The notes below the pieces were generated by a model. That model saw nothing but the letters and a program-made list of their open reading frames with translations. It was not told the origin of the DNA and did not search any database. The translations under genes were made by a program, and so were the position numbers. Of a stretch of 64,000 nt of DNA, positions 51,170 through 61,782 are shown piece by piece. Every line of letters begins with the position of its first letter. The stretch's first letter is position 1. Origin of the DNA: Limnohabitans sp. 15K (GTDB lineage Bacteria > Pseudomonadota > Gammaproteobacteria > Burkholderiales > Burkholderiaceae_C); assembly GCF_002778285.1 (NCBI RefSeq), contig NZ_NESM01000004.1:182827-246826 (forward strand), written 5' to 3'.

Positions 51170-52726
51170 TCAGGCTTTGTTCTTCGGTTCAACCCAGCTC
51201 GTTTTCACGGCAGGTTTGGATTTGGCTGCAGGTGCTGCTTTGGCTGCGGATTTGGCGGCAACTTTGACAGTGGGCTTTGAGGCAACTTTGGCGGTGGTCT
51301 GGGCAGCGACTTTGGGCGTCGCTGGGGCTGCCGCTATGTTGGCTGTTTTGGTAGGGGCTTTGGCCGCAACTTTCACAATAGCTTTGGCAGCTGCCTGCGC
51401 AGGCGCTTGGGCTGCCACAGTTTTGGCGGATGCCGCTTTGGCCGGAGCACTGGCTGACTTTTTGCCGGAATGACCGAGGATGAACTTCACCACTTCCGGG
51501 TACACGATGTCGCGCCAGCGGCGTCCACTGAAGATGCCATAGTGGCCAGCACCAGGAACCTCCAAGTGCAGACGCTCTTTGGCGGGCACGCCCGTGCAGA
51601 GGTCTTGCGCAGCGCGGGTCTGGCCAGAGCCTGAAATGTCGTCCAGCTCGCCTTCCACGGTCATCAGTGCTGTACCTTGGATGTCTTGTGGGCGCACGCG
51701 TTCAACTTTGCCGTCCACGCCTTTCACGTCCCAAGTGCCGTTGACCAGTTTGAAGTCCTGGAAAACGGTGGCGATGGTTTCCAAGTAGTAATCGGCATCC
51801 ATGTCGAGCACGGCGTTGTACTCGTCGTAGAACTTTCGGTGCGCTTCGGTGCTGGCGTCGTCGCCCTTGATCAGGTCTTTGAAGTAGTCGTAATGGCTGG
51901 TGGCATGGCGGTCGGGGTTCATGGCCACAAAACCTGTGTACTGCAAAAAGCCGGGGTACACGCGGCGACCTGCACCCGGGAAATTGGCGGGCACGCGGTA
52001 GATCACGTTGTTCTCGAACCACTCGAAACTCTTGTTGGTGGCCAAGTTGTTCACCGCCGTCGGTGATTTGCGGGCGTCGATCGGGCCGCCCATCATGGTC
52101 ATGGTCAGAGGGGTCTTTTCGCCACGGCTGGCCATCAACGACACAGCGGCCAAAACAGGCACCGTGGGTTGGCAAACGCTCACCACATGGCAGTTGCCAT
52201 AGGTAGATTGCAGGTGGCGGATGAACTCTTGCACGTAGTTGATGTAATCGTCCAGGTGGAATTCACCTTCTGACAGAGGCACCAAACGGGCATTTTTCCA
52301 GTCGGTGATGTAGACCTTGTGGTCTTGCAGCATGGTTTTGACCGTGTCGCGCAGCAAGGTGGCGTAATGGCCCGACAAAGGGGCCACGATCAGCACCACA
52401 GGCTGGGCTTTGAGCTGGACCAAGGTGGCTGCATCGTCGGAAAAGCGCTTGAAACGGCGCAGTTCGCAAAAAGGTTTGTCGATCTCGATGCGCTCGTGAA
52501 TGGCCACATCGGTCTTGTTTACCTTGACGGTCTGGATACCGAACACTGGTTTTTCGTAGTCCTTGCCCAAGCGGTGCATCAGGGCGTAACCGGCCGACGT
52601 GCGCTGTGCCATGGGCGTCTGCGACATGGGGTTCAAAGGGTTGCCGAAGAGTTTTGCCGCTGCTTGTGCCAAATCGGAGAAAGGCTCCATGATCGAGCGT
52701 TGAGTTTCAAAAATCTGATAGAGCAT
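51170..52726 (-). CDS. phaZ: Intracellular poly(3-hydroxyalkanoate) depolymerase with Ala/Lys-rich tail
   Basis: A 518-residue protein. The first 418 or so residues form a PHB depolymerase (PhaZ, intracellular) with MLYQIFETQRSIMEPFSDLAQ at the start and a cysteine nucleophile in HVVSVCQPTVP; it ends in the VPGAGHYGIFSGRRWRDIVYPEVV segment, which carries the conserved GAGHYGIFSGRRWR. A further 100 residues (about 419-518) consist almost only of Ala, Lys, Val, Thr, Pro and Ser, much like the DNA-binding tails of histone H1 and of some phasins. It mobilises stored polymer. Usual family members end near residue 420. ATG at 52726 is preferred over one seven codons upstream. Confidence 0.93.
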   Translation of the reverse strand: MLYQIFETQRSIMEPFSDLAQAAAKLFGNPLNPMSQTPMAQRTSAGYALMHRLGKDYEKPVFGIQTVKVNKTDVAIHERIEIDKPFCELRRFKRFSDDAATLVQLKAQPVVLIVAPLSGHYATLLRDTVKTMLQDHKVYITDWKNARLVPLSEGEFHLDDYINYVQEFIRHLQSTYGNCHVVSVCQPTVPVLAAVSLMASRGEKTPLTMTMMGGPIDARKSPTAVNNLATNKSFEWFENNVIYRVPANFPGAGRRVYPGFLQYTGFVAMNPDRHATSHYDYFKDLIKGDDASTEAHRKFYDEYNAVLDMDADYYLETIATVFQDFKLVNGTWDVKGVDGKVERVRPQDIQGTALMTVEGELDDISGSGQTRAAQDLCTGVPAKERLHLEVPGAGHYGIFSGRRWRDIVYPEVVKFILGHSGKKSASAPAKAASAKTVAAQAPAQAAAKAIVKVAAKAPTKTANIAAAPATPKVAAQTTAKVASKPTVKVAAKSAAKAAPAAKSKPAVKTSWVEPKNKA

Positions 52727-52831
52727 TTGGCAGTTCCCTTGCAACAAAAATGGTGCGGTGCAGCAATAGTACAGGAGACCGCCCCATATTTTTGGAGTGT
52801 CACCCCTAATTGACAGTCACTTTGTGGACTG

Positions 52832-52866
52832 CCCAAAAAGAAACCGCCCCGTCAGGGGCGGTTGCA
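52832..52866 (-). terminator. Terminator after the aminotransferase gene (minus strand)
   Basis: AACCGCCCC (52842-52850) pairs with GGGGCGGTT (52855-52863) over a GTCA loop. Read on the minus strand the stem is followed by TTTCTTTTT (52833-52841), giving a clear terminator 30 bp after the stop. Confidence 0.85.
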
Positions 52867-52896
52867 AGACAGGTGTCAAAGCGGATGGCTATCCAT

Positions 52897-54093
52897 TCAG
52901 ACGACTTTGGCAATCGCAGCGCACACGTAGTCGATGTTTTTGCTGTTGAGCGCCGCCACGCACATGCGGCCAGTGTCGGTGCCGTACACACCAAATTCAC
53001 TGCGCAGGCGCACCATTTGGTCCTTGGTCAAGCCCGAGTAGCTGAACATGCCGATCTGGGTGGTGATGAAGCTCATGTCTTGCTGCACGCCAGCAGCCTT
53101 GAGGCTGTCCACCAGTTTCTGGCGCATGGCTTTGATGCGCACACGCATTTCGGCCAATTCGCTTTCCCACTGAGCACGCAGCTCGGGGTTGTTCAGCACA
53201 GCCGCTACCACCGCGCCACCGTGGATGGGCGGGTTGGAGTAGTTGGTGCGAATGGCAATCTTGAGTTGGCTCAGCACGCGGGAGGCTTCTTCTTTGTCAG
53301 AAGCCACCACCGACAAGGCACCCACGCGCTCGCCATAGAGGCTGAAGCTCTTGGAGAACGAGGTGGACACAAAAATGTTGAGGCCCGCAGCCACGAACTT
53401 GCCGATCACTGCGCCGTCTTCGGCGATCCCGTGGCCAAAGCCTTGGTAAGCCATGTCCAGGAAAGCGGTCAGGCCCTTGGCCTTGACCACCGCAATGACT
53501 TGGTCCCACTGGGCGTCGGTGATGTCGTAGCCGGTGGGGTTGTGGCAGCAAGCGTGCAAGACGACGATGGTGCCAGCTGCAGCGGCATTGAGGCTGGCCA
53601 GCATGCCTTCGAAGTTGACGCCGCGCTTGGCCGCGTCGTAATAGGCGTAACTGTCGACTTCAAAACCCGCGTTGATGAAGATGGCGCGGTGGTTTTCCCA
53701 GCTGGGGTCAGAAATCAGCACTTTTGCGTTGGGGCTGACCTTTTTCAGAAAGTCGGCGCCGATTTTCAGGCCGCCTGTGCCGCCGATGGCTTGTACAGTG
53801 GACACGCGGCCCGACTTGACCACGTCGGATTCAGCGCCAAACACCAAGGCCTTGACGGCGTTGTCATAAGCCACGATACCGTCGATGGGCAGGTAGCCAC
53901 GCGCGGTGGGTGTGGCCATCATGGTTTTTTCGGCCGCTTGCACGCATTGCAACAGGGGCAGTTTGCCGTTGTCGTCGAAGTACACGCCCACACCCAAATT
54001 GACCTTGTTGGGGTTGGTGTCGGCGTTGTATTGCTCGTTCAGACCCAGGATCGGGTCGCGGGGGGCCATTTCGACGGCGGAAAACAGAGACAT
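52897..54093 (-). CDS. tyrB: Aromatic amino acid / aspartate aminotransferase
   Basis: A 398-residue class I PLP aminotransferase of the AspC/TyrB group. MSLFSAVEMAPRDPILGLNEQYNADTNPNKVNLGVGVYFDDNGKLPLL is the typical opening; the PLP lysine is in STSFSKSFSLYGERVGAL and the substrate arginine in MFSYSGLTKDQMVRLRSEFGVYG...GRMCVAALN. It transfers amino groups between aromatic amino acids or aspartate and 2-oxoglutarate. The frame extends far upstream into uvrB antisense DNA, but only this start fits the family. It is divergent from uvrB. Confidence 0.94.
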   Translation of the reverse strand: MSLFSAVEMAPRDPILGLNEQYNADTNPNKVNLGVGVYFDDNGKLPLLQCVQAAEKTMMATPTARGYLPIDGIVAYDNAVKALVFGAESDVVKSGRVSTVQAIGGTGGLKIGADFLKKVSPNAKVLISDPSWENHRAIFINAGFEVDSYAYYDAAKRGVNFEGMLASLNAAAAGTIVVLHACCHNPTGYDITDAQWDQVIAVVKAKGLTAFLDMAYQGFGHGIAEDGAVIGKFVAAGLNIFVSTSFSKSFSLYGERVGALSVVASDKEEASRVLSQLKIAIRTNYSNPPIHGGAVVAAVLNNPELRAQWESELAEMRVRIKAMRQKLVDSLKAAGVQQDMSFITTQIGMFSYSGLTKDQMVRLRSEFGVYGTDTGRMCVAALNSKNIDYVCAAIAKVV

Positions 54094-54216
54094 GGAAAGT
54101 CCTTGGATTGTGTTCAGTGGTGGCAGGAAACCCGTTACTCGGTTAGGCTTTCGGGTTGTCCCTGATTTTAACGGTCTCCGACGCCAGATTTGGCCGGGAG
54201 GTCCTTGCCCATAAAG

Positions 54217-56343
54217 ATGTCTAACGTGTCCGAAGCCCCAGTTGTTGAAGTTGTGTCTGATGCAGACAAGTACGCTGAAGGCACGTTCGTCAGCTATCCC
54301 GGCTCGCCCTTTGAGCTCCACCAGCCTTACCCACCTGCTGGTGACCAGCCGATGGCCATTGAGCAGCTGGTCGAGGGGGTGCACGACGGCGAGGTGTTTC
54401 AAACCCTTTTGGGTGTGACCGGCTCCGGCAAGACCTTCACCATGGCCAACGTCATCGCCCAGCTGGGGCGGCCTGCCATTGTGTTTGCGCCCAACAAAAC
54501 ACTGGCGGCGCAGCTCTACAGCGAGTTCCGCGAGTTCTTCCCGAAGAATGCGGTCGAGTACTTCGTCAGCTATTACGACTATTACCAGCCCGAGGCCTAT
54601 GTGCCCCAGCGCGATTTGTTCATTGAGAAAGACAGCGCGATCAACGAGCACATCGAGCAGATGCGTCTGTCGTGCACCAAAAGCATCATGGAGAGGCGCG
54701 ATGTGGTGATCGTGGCCACGGTGTCGGCCATCTATGGCATCGGCGAGCCCGAAAGCTACCACCGCATGATCATGACGCTGCGCACCGGCGACAAGCTGGG
54801 CCAGCGCGACGTGATCGCTCAGCTGATCCGCATGCAGTACCAGCGCAACGACATGGAGTTTTCACGCGGCAAGTTCCGGGTGCGGGGCGACACGATCGAC
54901 GTGTTCCCGGCGGAACACTCGGAATTGGCCATCCGCATCGAGCTGTTTGACGACGAGATCGAGAGCCTGCAGCTGTTTGACCCGCTCACCGGGCGCATTC
55001 GGCAAAAGATCCCGCGTTTCACGGTTTACCCGTCCAGCCACTATGTGACGCCGCGCGACAAGGTGCTGGCCGCTGTGGAAACCATCAAAATCGAGTTGGC
55101 GCAGCGCTTGAAAGAGCTGGTGGGCATGGGCAAGCTGGTCGAGGCCCAGCGCCTGGAGCAGCGCACCCGGTTTGATTTGGAAATGCTGTCCGAAGTGGGC
55201 CACTGCAAGGGCATCGAGAACTACACCCGCCATTTGTCAGGCGCAGCGCCGGGGGACGCGCCCAGCACCCTGACCGATTACATGCCGCCCGATGCCATCA
55301 TGTTTTTGGACGAGAGCCACCAGATGATTGGCCAGCTCAACGCCATGTACAACGGCGATAAGGCGCGCAAAACCACGCTTGTGGAATACGGCTTTCGCTT
55401 GCCCAGCGCCTTGGACAACCGCCCGCTCAAGTTCGAGGAGTTTGAAAAACGCATGCGACAGTGCATCTTCGTTTCGGCCACGCCTGCCGACTACGAGAAG
55501 ACGCATTCGGGCAAGGTGGTCGAGCAGGTGGTGCGTCCCACCGGACTGGTCGATCCGCAGGTCGAAGTGCGCCCCGCCACGCATCAGGTGGACGATGTGC
55601 TGCAGGAAATTCGCATACGGGTCGACAAGCACGAGCGCGTTTTGATCACCACATTGACCAAACGCATGGCCGAGCAGCTGACGGATTACCTGAGCGACAA
55701 CGGCGTGAAAGTGCGTTACTTGCACAGCGATGTGGACACGGTCGAGCGGGTGGAAATTTTGCGTGACCTGCGCTTGGGCGCTTTTGATGTGCTGGTGGGC
55801 ATCAACTTGTTGCGCGAGGGCCTGGACATTCCCGAGGTGTCGCTGGTCGCCATTTTGGATGCCGACAAAGAAGGCTTCTTGCGCTCCGAGCGCAGTTTGA
55901 TCCAGACCATTGGCCGTGCGGCTCGAAACCTGAACGGCCGGGCGATTTTGTATGCCGACCGCATCACCGAGTCGATGAAAAAAGCCATGGGCGAGACCGA
56001 ACGCCGCCGCACCAAACAAGTGGCACACAACGAGGCCATGGGCATCACACCCAAGAGCATTGTGAAAAAGGTCAAAGACCTGATCGACGGCGTTTACAGT
56101 GAAAAGTCGGGCAAAGAAGCCGAGCGCTTGGAGCAGGCCGCGGTGCAAAGGGCCAAGGTCGAGGACATGAGCGAGAAAGACATTGCCCGTGCCATCAAGC
56201 AACTGGAAAAGCAAATGATGGAACACGCCCGCAATCTGGAGTTCGAAAAAGCTGCCCAAGTGCGCGACCAGCTGACCATTTTGAAAGAGCAGGCTTTTGG
56301 GGCAACAGGCGGCGACAACATCGTGCCTTTGATCCGGGCTTAA
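54217..56343 (+). CDS. uvrB: UvrABC system protein B
   Basis: A 708-residue DNA repair helicase-like protein. The Walker A motif is GVTGSGKT (residues 66-73), the beta-hairpin/region follows in [12 protein letters not shown], helicase motifs continue through [17 protein letters not shown] and the motif [11 protein letters not shown], and the C-terminal UVR domain ([27 protein letters not shown]) binds UvrC. It verifies damage after UvrA and hands over to UvrC. ATG at 54217 is used; a TTG in frame lies nine codons before. Usual family length is about 670, so the N-terminus carries a short extension. Confidence 0.96.
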   Translation: MSNVSEAPVVEVVSDADKYAEGTFVSYPGSPFELHQPYPPAGDQPMAIEQLVEGVHDGEVFQTLLGVTGSGKTFTMANVIAQLGRPAIVFAPNKTLAAQLYSEFREFFPKNAVEYFVSYYDYYQPEAYVPQRDLFIEKDSAINEHIEQMRLSCTKSIMERRDVVIVATVSAIYGIGEPESYHRMIMTLRTGDKLGQRDVIAQLIRMQYQRNDMEFSRGKFRVRGDTIDVFPAEHSELAIRIELFDDEIESLQLFDPLTGRIRQKIPRFTVYPSSHYVTPRDKVLAAVETIKIELAQRLKELVGMGKLVEAQRLEQRTRFDLEMLSEVGHCKGIENYTRHLSGAAPGDAPSTLTDYMPPDAIMFLDESHQMIGQLNAMYNGDKARKTTLVEYGFRLPSALDNRPLKFEEFEKRMRQCIFVSATPADYEKTHSGKVVEQVVRPTGLVDPQVEVRPATHQVDDVLQEIRIRVDKHERVLITTLTKRMAEQLTDYLSDNGVKVRYLHSDVDTVERVEILRDLRLGAFDVLVGINLLREGLDIPEVSLVAILDADKEGFLRSERSLIQTIGRAARNLNGRAILYADRITESMKKAMGETERRRTKQVAHNEAMGITPKSIVKKVKDLIDGVYSEKSGKEAERLEQAAVQRAKVEDMSEKDIARAIKQLEKQMMEHARNLEFEKAAQVRDQLTILKEQAFGATGGDNIVPLIRA

Positions 56344-56394
56344 GCCGCCGGATGAATAACCCCTTAACCCGAGTGATTTGATCGGGATTGGTTT

Positions 56395-56419
56395 ATACTT
56401 GACTCGTTTAGTCGGGAAC
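56395..56419 (+). promoter_or_regulatory. IscR type 1 binding site upstream of iscR
   Basis: The 25-bp stretch matches the type 1 IscR operator: left half ATACTTGACT (56395-56404), five-base centre CGTTT, right half AGTCGGGAA (56410-56418). In E. coli the [2Fe-2S]-loaded IscR represses its own operon through such a site. A TTGACT (56399-56404) inside it resembles a -35 element, though no good -10 follows at the usual distance. It lies 50 bp before iscR. Confidence 0.7.
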
Positions 56420-56468
56420 CCGCTTTCGCAGGTCACAGACCAAGCCCCCACCACTTCAGGAGTCTGCC

Positions 56469-57005
56469 ATGCGTTTAACCACCAAAGGCCGTTTCGCCGT
56501 CACTGCCATGATCGATTTGGCCCTGCGCCAAGACGCCGGCCCCGTGACTTTGGCGGCCATCAGCCAGCGCCAACAGATTTCTCTGTCTTATTTAGAGCAG
56601 TTGTTTGGCAAACTGCGCCGCCACAACCTGGTTGAATCCACCCGTGGCCCCGGCGGCGGTTACACCCTGGGCCGCAAATCCACCGAAATCACCGTGGCCG
56701 ACATCATTTTGTCGGTGGACGAACCCATCGATGCCACCCACTGCGGCGGCAAAGAAAACTGCAACGGCGGCGATGGCCGCTGCATGACGCACGACCTGTG
56801 GGCCTCACTCAACTCCAAAATGGTGGAGTTTTTGGACTCGGTGTCCCTGCAAAAGCTGGTGGATGACCAATTGGCCAAAGGCTTGGTCGTTGAGCACAAG
56901 CCCAGCCTCAAGCGCGCGATTGCCCCCATGCCGATCAGCCAACCCATCCGCGTGAATGTGCCCAACTCGGTGTTTGACCTGGGCAATATGTTCGCCAAAT
57001 CCTGA
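56469..57005 (+). CDS. iscR: Fe-S cluster assembly transcriptional regulator IscR
   Basis: A 178-residue Rrf2-family regulator. The winged helix ([65 protein letters not shown]) and the cluster-binding cysteines are clear: [17 protein letters not shown] holds the three Cys with the histidine ligand. It senses Fe-S status. It heads the isc operon and carries a matching operator upstream. It has a C-terminal tail of about 40 residues beyond the shortest homologues. Confidence 0.96.
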   Translation: MRLTTKGRFAVTAMIDLALRQDAGPVTLAAISQRQQISLSYLEQLFGKLRRHNLVESTRGPGGGYTLGRKSTEITVADIILSVDEPIDATHCGGKENCNGGDGRCMTHDLWASLNSKMVEFLDSVSLQKLVDDQLAKGLVVEHKPSLKRAIAPMPISQPIRVNVPNSVFDLGNMFAKS

Positions 57006-57025
57006 TTCCTGAAAAAGAGCAGACC

Positions 57026-58243
57026 ATGACCACACCCCATTTCCCCATTTACCTCGACTACGGCGCCACCAACCCTTGCGATCCTCGCGTGGTGGACGCC
57101 ATCGTGCCTTGGTTGCGTGAGCACTTTGGCAACCCCGCATCGCGTACACACGCTTGGGGCTGGGAAGCCGAAGCCGCTGTCGAAAAAGCCCGCGAGCAAG
57201 TGGGTGATCTGATCGGTGCCGATCCCCGCGAAATCGTGTGGACCAGCGGTGCCACCGAGTCCAACAACCTGGCCATCAAGGGTGCAGCGAACTTCTACAA
57301 GTCGCGCGGCAAGCACCTGATCACCGTCAAGACCGAACACAAAGCCGTGCTCGACACCATGCGCGAGCTGGAGCGTCAGGGCTTTGAAGTGACTTACCTC
57401 GATGTCCAGGCCGATGGCCTGCTGAACATGGACGCCTTGAAAGCGGCCATTCGCCCCGACACCATTTTGATCAGCGTGATGTTCGTGAACAACGAAATCG
57501 GCGTGATCCAGGACGTGACCGCGATTGGCAATCTGTGCCGCGAAAAAGGCATCGTCTTCCACGTCGATGCTGCCCAGGCTACCGGCAAGGTCGAGATCGA
57601 CATGACCCAGTTGCCTATCGATTTGATGAGCTTGGCCTCGCACAAAACCTATGGCCCCAAGGGTATTGGCGCTTTGTATGTCCGCCGCAAGCCCCGCATT
57701 CGCCTGGAAGCGCAAATGCACGGTGGCGGTCACGAGCGCGGCATGCGTTCGGGCACCTTGCCCACGCACCAGTGCGTGGGCATGGGCGAGGCGTTCCGCA
57801 TCGCCAAGCTGGAAATGGCGCAAGACAACGCTAAGGCCCGCGCTTTGCACGACCGCCTGATCAATGGCCTGAGCGACATGGAACAGGTGTTTTTGAACGG
57901 CCACGCCACCCAGCGCGTGCCACACAACATCAACATGAGCTTCAACTTTGTCGAAGGCGAATCCCTGATCATGGGCATCAAGGGCTTGGCGGTGTCGTCA
58001 GGTTCTGCCTGCACATCGGCCAGCTTGGAACCCAGCTATGTCTTGCGCGCCTTGGGCCGCAGCGACGAGTTGGCGCACAGCAGTCTGCGCTTGACGATTG
58101 GCCGATGGACCACTGAAGAAGACATCGACTACGCGATCAAGACCATCCGCGAGAACGTGGCCAAGTTGCGTGACCTCAGCCCTCTGTGGGAAATGCACCA
58201 AGACGGCATCGATCTGAGCACCATCCAGTGGGCTGCCCACTGA
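57026..58243 (+). CDS. iscS: Cysteine desulfurase IscS
   Basis: A 405-residue PLP enzyme. The PLP lysine is K207 ([15 protein letters not shown]) and the persulfide cysteine C329 sits in the mobile loop [20 protein letters not shown]. It takes sulfur from cysteine for Fe-S clusters and tRNA thiolation. It follows iscR by 20 bp with RBS-like AAAAAGAG and precedes iscU by 32 bp. N-terminus [17 protein letters not shown] is typical. Confidence 0.97.
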   Translation: MTTPHFPIYLDYGATNPCDPRVVDAIVPWLREHFGNPASRTHAWGWEAEAAVEKAREQVGDLIGADPREIVWTSGATESNNLAIKGAANFYKSRGKHLITVKTEHKAVLDTMRELERQGFEVTYLDVQADGLLNMDALKAAIRPDTILISVMFVNNEIGVIQDVTAIGNLCREKGIVFHVDAAQATGKVEIDMTQLPIDLMSLASHKTYGPKGIGALYVRRKPRIRLEAQMHGGGHERGMRSGTLPTHQCVGMGEAFRIAKLEMAQDNAKARALHDRLINGLSDMEQVFLNGHATQRVPHNINMSFNFVEGESLIMGIKGLAVSSGSACTSASLEPSYVLRALGRSDELAHSSLRLTIGRWTTEEDIDYAIKTIRENVAKLRDLSPLWEMHQDGIDLSTIQWAAH

Positions 58244-58275
58244 GCTGACATTGAACTGAATACGGAGAAAACACC

Positions 58276-58662
58276 ATGGCATATTCTGAAAAAGTGGTTG
58301 ACCACTACGAAAACCCCCGCAACGTCGGCTCCTTTGACAAAGGTGACGACAGCGTGGGCACCGGCATGGTCGGCGCACCGGCTTGCGGCGACGTGATGAA
58401 GCTGCAAATCAAGGTCAACCCGACAACCGGCGTGATCGAAGACGCACGTTTCAAGACCTACGGTTGCGGTTCGGCCATCGCCTCCAGCTCGCTGGTAACC
58501 GAATGGGTCAAGGGCAAAACGCTGGACCAAGCTGCAGCCCTCAAGAACAGCGAAATCGCCGAAGAGCTGGCGCTGCCACCGGTCAAAATCCACTGCTCCA
58601 TCCTGGCAGAAGACGCCATCAAGGCGGCCGTGGAAGACTACAAAAAGAAACACCTGAACTGA
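58276..58662 (+). CDS. iscU: Fe-S cluster scaffold protein IscU
   Basis: A 128-residue scaffold with the three cluster cysteines C37 (GAPACGD), C64 ([10 protein letters not shown]) and C107, plus the aspartate D39 and the HscA recognition motif LPPVK (100-104). It accepts sulfur from IscS and iron, then hands the cluster to acceptors through HscA/HscB. GGAG-like sequence GGAGAAAACACC precedes the ATG. Full and intact. Confidence 0.97.
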   Translation: MAYSEKVVDHYENPRNVGSFDKGDDSVGTGMVGAPACGDVMKLQIKVNPTTGVIEDARFKTYGCGSAIASSSLVTEWVKGKTLDQAAALKNSEIAEELALPPVKIHCSILAEDAIKAAVEDYKKKHLN

Positions 58663-58663
58663 C

Positions 58664-58987
58664 ATGGCCATCACTTTGTCTGCTGCCGCAGCACGGCATG
58701 TCTCTCGCTATATGGCCAAACGTGGCTCGGGTGTGGGTGTGCGTCTGGGTGTCAAAACCACGGGCTGTTCTGGCTTGGCTTACAAGCTGGAATACGTGGA
58801 CGACATCGCCCCCGAAGATGTGGTCTTTGAAGGCCACGGCGTCAAATTGATGGTGGACCCGAAAAGCTTGGCCTACATCGATGGCACGGAGTTGGACTTT
58901 GTGCGCGAAGGCCTGAACGAAGGTTTTCGCTTCAACAACCCCAACGAGCGTGACCGCTGCGGTTGCGGTGAGTCTTTCCGCGTTTGA
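58664..58987 (+). CDS. iscA: Iron-sulfur carrier protein IscA
   Basis: A 107-residue A-type carrier with the three conserved cysteines C35 (TTGCSGLAY), C99 and C101 (RCGCGESF). It forms [4Fe-4S] clusters or carries them to apoproteins. The ATG is two bases after the iscU stop. It overlaps the hscB start by four bases. Confidence 0.97.
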   Translation: MAITLSAAAARHVSRYMAKRGSGVGVRLGVKTTGCSGLAYKLEYVDDIAPEDVVFEGHGVKLMVDPKSLAYIDGTELDFVREGLNEGFRFNNPNERDRCGCGESFRV

Positions 58988-59517
58988 GTACTGCGCGTGT
59001 GATCTCGCTTCAAGCCAACGACTTCGAGCTGTTTGACGTGCCTGTGCAATTTGCACAAGACCGCGCACAACTCGATGCCCGCTGGAAAGCGCTGCAACGC
59101 GAAGCCCATCCCGATCGCTTTGCTGCCGAGGGCGCTGCCGCCCAGCGCGTGGCCATGCAGTGGTCGGTGCGCATCAATGAGGCGTATCAGCGCCTGAAAG
59201 ACCCGCTCAAGCGCGCTGCTTATCTGTGCGAGATGCAAGGCGCGCCTGTGCAGGCTGAGAACAACACGGCCATGCCCGCAGCGTTCTTGATGCAGCAGAT
59301 GGAATGGCGCGAAAGCTTGGACGACACCGACAGTGCCGATGGCTTGCAAGCCTTGGCGGACGAAGTGGCCGACGAACAGCGCCGAGTCCAGCAAACACTG
59401 GCTCATTTGCTCGATGTGGCCAAAGACCCCGCGCAAGCCGTGGGGCAGGTGAGGGCGCTGATGTTCATTGAGCGCTTCACGCAGGAAGTGAACGCTAAAC
59501 TCGACCGATTGACCTGA
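58984..59517 (+). CDS. hscB: Fe-S assembly J-type co-chaperone HscB
   Basis: A 177-residue protein. The J domain has the HPD motif at residues 42-44 (REAHPDRF), and the C-terminal helical region (about 95-175) binds IscU. It stimulates the ATPase of HscA. A TTG start at 58984 overlapping the iscA stop (TTGA) is taken; a GTG start at 58999 would give a protein five residues shorter. The following hscA begins 16 bp after its stop. Confidence 0.93.
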   Translation: MSTARVISLQANDFELFDVPVQFAQDRAQLDARWKALQREAHPDRFAAEGAAAQRVAMQWSVRINEAYQRLKDPLKRAAYLCEMQGAPVQAENNTAMPAAFLMQQMEWRESLDDTDSADGLQALADEVADEQRRVQQTLAHLLDVAKDPAQAVGQVRALMFIERFTQEVNAKLDRLT

Positions 59518-59533
59518 ATTTTCCCGATTGAAC

Positions 59534-61399
59534 ATGGCCTTACTGCAGATTTCCGAACCGGGCCAGTCGCCCGACCCGCACCAGCGCCGCATCGCGGTCG
59601 GTATTGACCTGGGCACCACGCATTCGCTGGTGGCTTCGGTACGCAACGGCGTGGCCGAGTGTTTGCCCGATGACGATGGGCGGGTCATCTTGCCCTCGGT
59701 CGTGCGTTTCATGCCGGGGCAGGGCCGCCAGATTGGTTTTGACGCGGTGCAATCTGCCGCTTCTGACCCGGTCAACACGATTGCTTCCGTCAAACGCTTC
59801 ATGGGCCGCGGCCTGAACGACATCGCCGACCGCAGCAAGCTACCTTACGAGTTCACGGCCAGTGAACAAGGCATGCTCAGCATCCAAACGGTGCAAGGCC
59901 CCAAGTCCCCCGTCGAGGTGAGTGCCGAAATTCTGGCCACCTTGCGTTTTCGCGCCGAAGACACCTTCAACGACGATATTTACGGCGCGGTCATCACCGT
60001 GCCCGCTTACTTTGACGACGCCCAGCGCCAAGCCACCAAAGACGCTGCGCAACTGGCAGGCCTGAACGTGCTGCGCCTGATCAACGAACCCACCGCTGCG
60101 GCCATTGCTTATGGCTTGGACAACGCCAGTGAAGGCGTTTACGCCGTGTTTGATTTGGGTGGTGGCACCTTCGACATTTCCATCTTGCGCCTGACACAAG
60201 GCGTGTTTGAGGTGCTGGCCACTGGGGGCGACTCCGCTTTGGGCGGTGACGATTACGACCAGGCCTTGGCCGACTTCGCCATGGCCCGCCAGCCTGGCCT
60301 GCAAGCGGTCACGGCCGAAGACAAAACAGTGCTCAAGGCCGCTGCCCGTGCCGCCAAAGAAGCCCTGACCAGTTCTGCCGAAGTCACCCTGAACGCTGCC
60401 TTGTCCACCGGCAGCTTGTCAGCGGCCATCAGCCGTGCAGATTTTGAGCAAGCCACGCAAGCCCTCACGGCCCGCTGCATCACTGCCGTGCGCAAAGCGC
60501 TGCGCGATGCACAGCTGGGCAAAGACGATGTGCAAGGCGTGGTCATGGTGGGCGGCTCCACTCGCATGCCGCAAATCCAGCTGGCGGTGGGTGAGTTTTT
60601 TGGTCAGGCGCCGCTCAACAACCTCAACCCCGATGAGGTCGTGGCTTTGGGCGCATCCATCCAGGCCAACCAGCTGGCAGGCAACAACGCCGCAGGCGAG
60701 TTGCTGCTGCTCGATGTGATCCCCTTGTCTCTGGGCATCGAAACCATGGGCGGTTTGGTCGAGCGCATCATCCCGCGCAACCAGACCATCCCCACGGCGA
60801 TGGCGCAAGACTTCACCACCTACCAAGACGGCCAAACTGCGCTGGCGCTGCATGTGGTGCAGGGCGAGCGCGACTTGGTGCAAGACTGCCGCAGCCTGGC
60901 CCGCTTCGAGCTGCGCGGCATCCCGCCCATGGCCGCTGGTGCTGCCCGCATCCGCGTGACCTTCACGGTGGATGCCGATGGTCTGCTGAGTGTGAGCGCC
61001 AAAGAACAAATCAGTGGCGTCGAAGCCCGCATTGACGTCAAGCCTTCTTATGGCCTGAGTGACGATCAGATTGCCACCATGCTGCAAGAAAGCTTCACCA
61101 CCGCACAGGCCGACATGAAAGCCCGTGCGTTGGTGGAAGCCCGTGTGGACGCCGACCGCATGCTACTGGCCACGCGCAGCGCCTTGGCAGCAGATGGCGA
61201 TTTGCTGAGCGCTACTGACCGCGCCAACATCGACGCTCAGATGGTCACCTTGGAGGCGGCCATCCAGACCGAGCAAGACGCCAAGGCGCTGGAAGACTGC
61301 ACCCAGGCGCTGGCCAAAGGCACCGAAGCCTTTGCTGCTGAGCGCATGAACCACAGCATCCAAAAAGCCTTGGCCGGTCAAAATATCCAGGCCTTGTAA
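59534..61399 (+). CDS. hscA: Fe-S protein assembly chaperone HscA
   Basis: A 621-residue Hsp70-family chaperone. The nucleotide-binding domain starts with [15 protein letters not shown] and has [16 protein letters not shown]; the substrate-binding domain begins near residue 390. It recognises the LPPVK motif of IscU and drives cluster transfer in an ATP cycle. ATG at 59534 is chosen; a TTG two codons earlier is in frame. It carries a Cys-free N-terminus typical for HscA. Position between hscB and fdx is standard. Confidence 0.96.
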   Translation: MALLQISEPGQSPDPHQRRIAVGIDLGTTHSLVASVRNGVAECLPDDDGRVILPSVVRFMPGQGRQIGFDAVQSAASDPVNTIASVKRFMGRGLNDIADRSKLPYEFTASEQGMLSIQTVQGPKSPVEVSAEILATLRFRAEDTFNDDIYGAVITVPAYFDDAQRQATKDAAQLAGLNVLRLINEPTAAAIAYGLDNASEGVYAVFDLGGGTFDISILRLTQGVFEVLATGGDSALGGDDYDQALADFAMARQPGLQAVTAEDKTVLKAAARAAKEALTSSAEVTLNAALSTGSLSAAISRADFEQATQALTARCITAVRKALRDAQLGKDDVQGVVMVGGSTRMPQIQLAVGEFFGQAPLNNLNPDEVVALGASIQANQLAGNNAAGELLLLDVIPLSLGIETMGGLVERIIPRNQTIPTAMAQDFTTYQDGQTALALHVVQGERDLVQDCRSLARFELRGIPPMAAGAARIRVTFTVDADGLLSVSAKEQISGVEARIDVKPSYGLSDDQIATMLQESFTTAQADMKARALVEARVDADRMLLATRSALAADGDLLSATDRANIDAQMVTLEAAIQTEQDAKALEDCTQALAKGTEAFAAERMNHSIQKALAGQNIQAL

Positions 61400-61427
61400 A
61401 AGTCCACACCGAACTGCAAAGATACCC

Positions 61428-61766
61428 ATGCCTGTCATCAAAATCCTGCCTCACCCCGAATACTGCCCGCAAGGTGCCGAGATCACCGCACCTGCAGGCA
61501 CCAGCATTTGCGAAGCGCTGCTCGACAACAAAATCAACATCGAACACGCCTGTGACATGAGCGCCGCTTGCACCACCTGCCATGTGGTCGTGCGCGAAGG
61601 CTTCAAGAGCCTCAACGAGATGGAAGAAACCGAAGAAGACCTGCTCGACCGCGCTTGGGGCCTAGAGCCCGATTCGCGCCTGAGCTGCCAGGCTTTTGTG
61701 GCCAAGAGCGACTTGGTCATCGAGATCCCGCGTTACACCATCAACCACGCCAAAGAACTGCACTGA
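61428..61766 (+). CDS. fdx: ISC-type [2Fe-2S] ferredoxin
   Basis: A 112-residue ferredoxin. The cluster ligands are C42, C48, C51 (CDMSAACTTC) and C87 (RLSCQ). It provides electrons for cluster assembly on IscU. It is the last isc gene; iscX, which follows fdx in E. coli, is not present here and dnaQ comes next (16 bp). The start ATG at 61428 is 28 bp after hscA. Confidence 0.96.
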   Translation: MPVIKILPHPEYCPQGAEITAPAGTSICEALLDNKINIEHACDMSAACTTCHVVVREGFKSLNEMEETEEDLLDRAWGLEPDSRLSCQAFVAKSDLVIEIPRYTINHAKELH

Positions 61767-61782
61767 GCGGGAGCGTTAGACC

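Noticed and set aside
52810..54165. Long plus-strand frame opposite the aminotransferase gene
   Set aside because: The minus-strand aminotransferase is complete and conserved; the plus frame has no domain or signal.
54094..54762. Extra 223 codons of open frame upstream of the aminotransferase
   Set aside because: It runs antisense through uvrB and would add a segment unlike the family; the start at 54093 is the family start.
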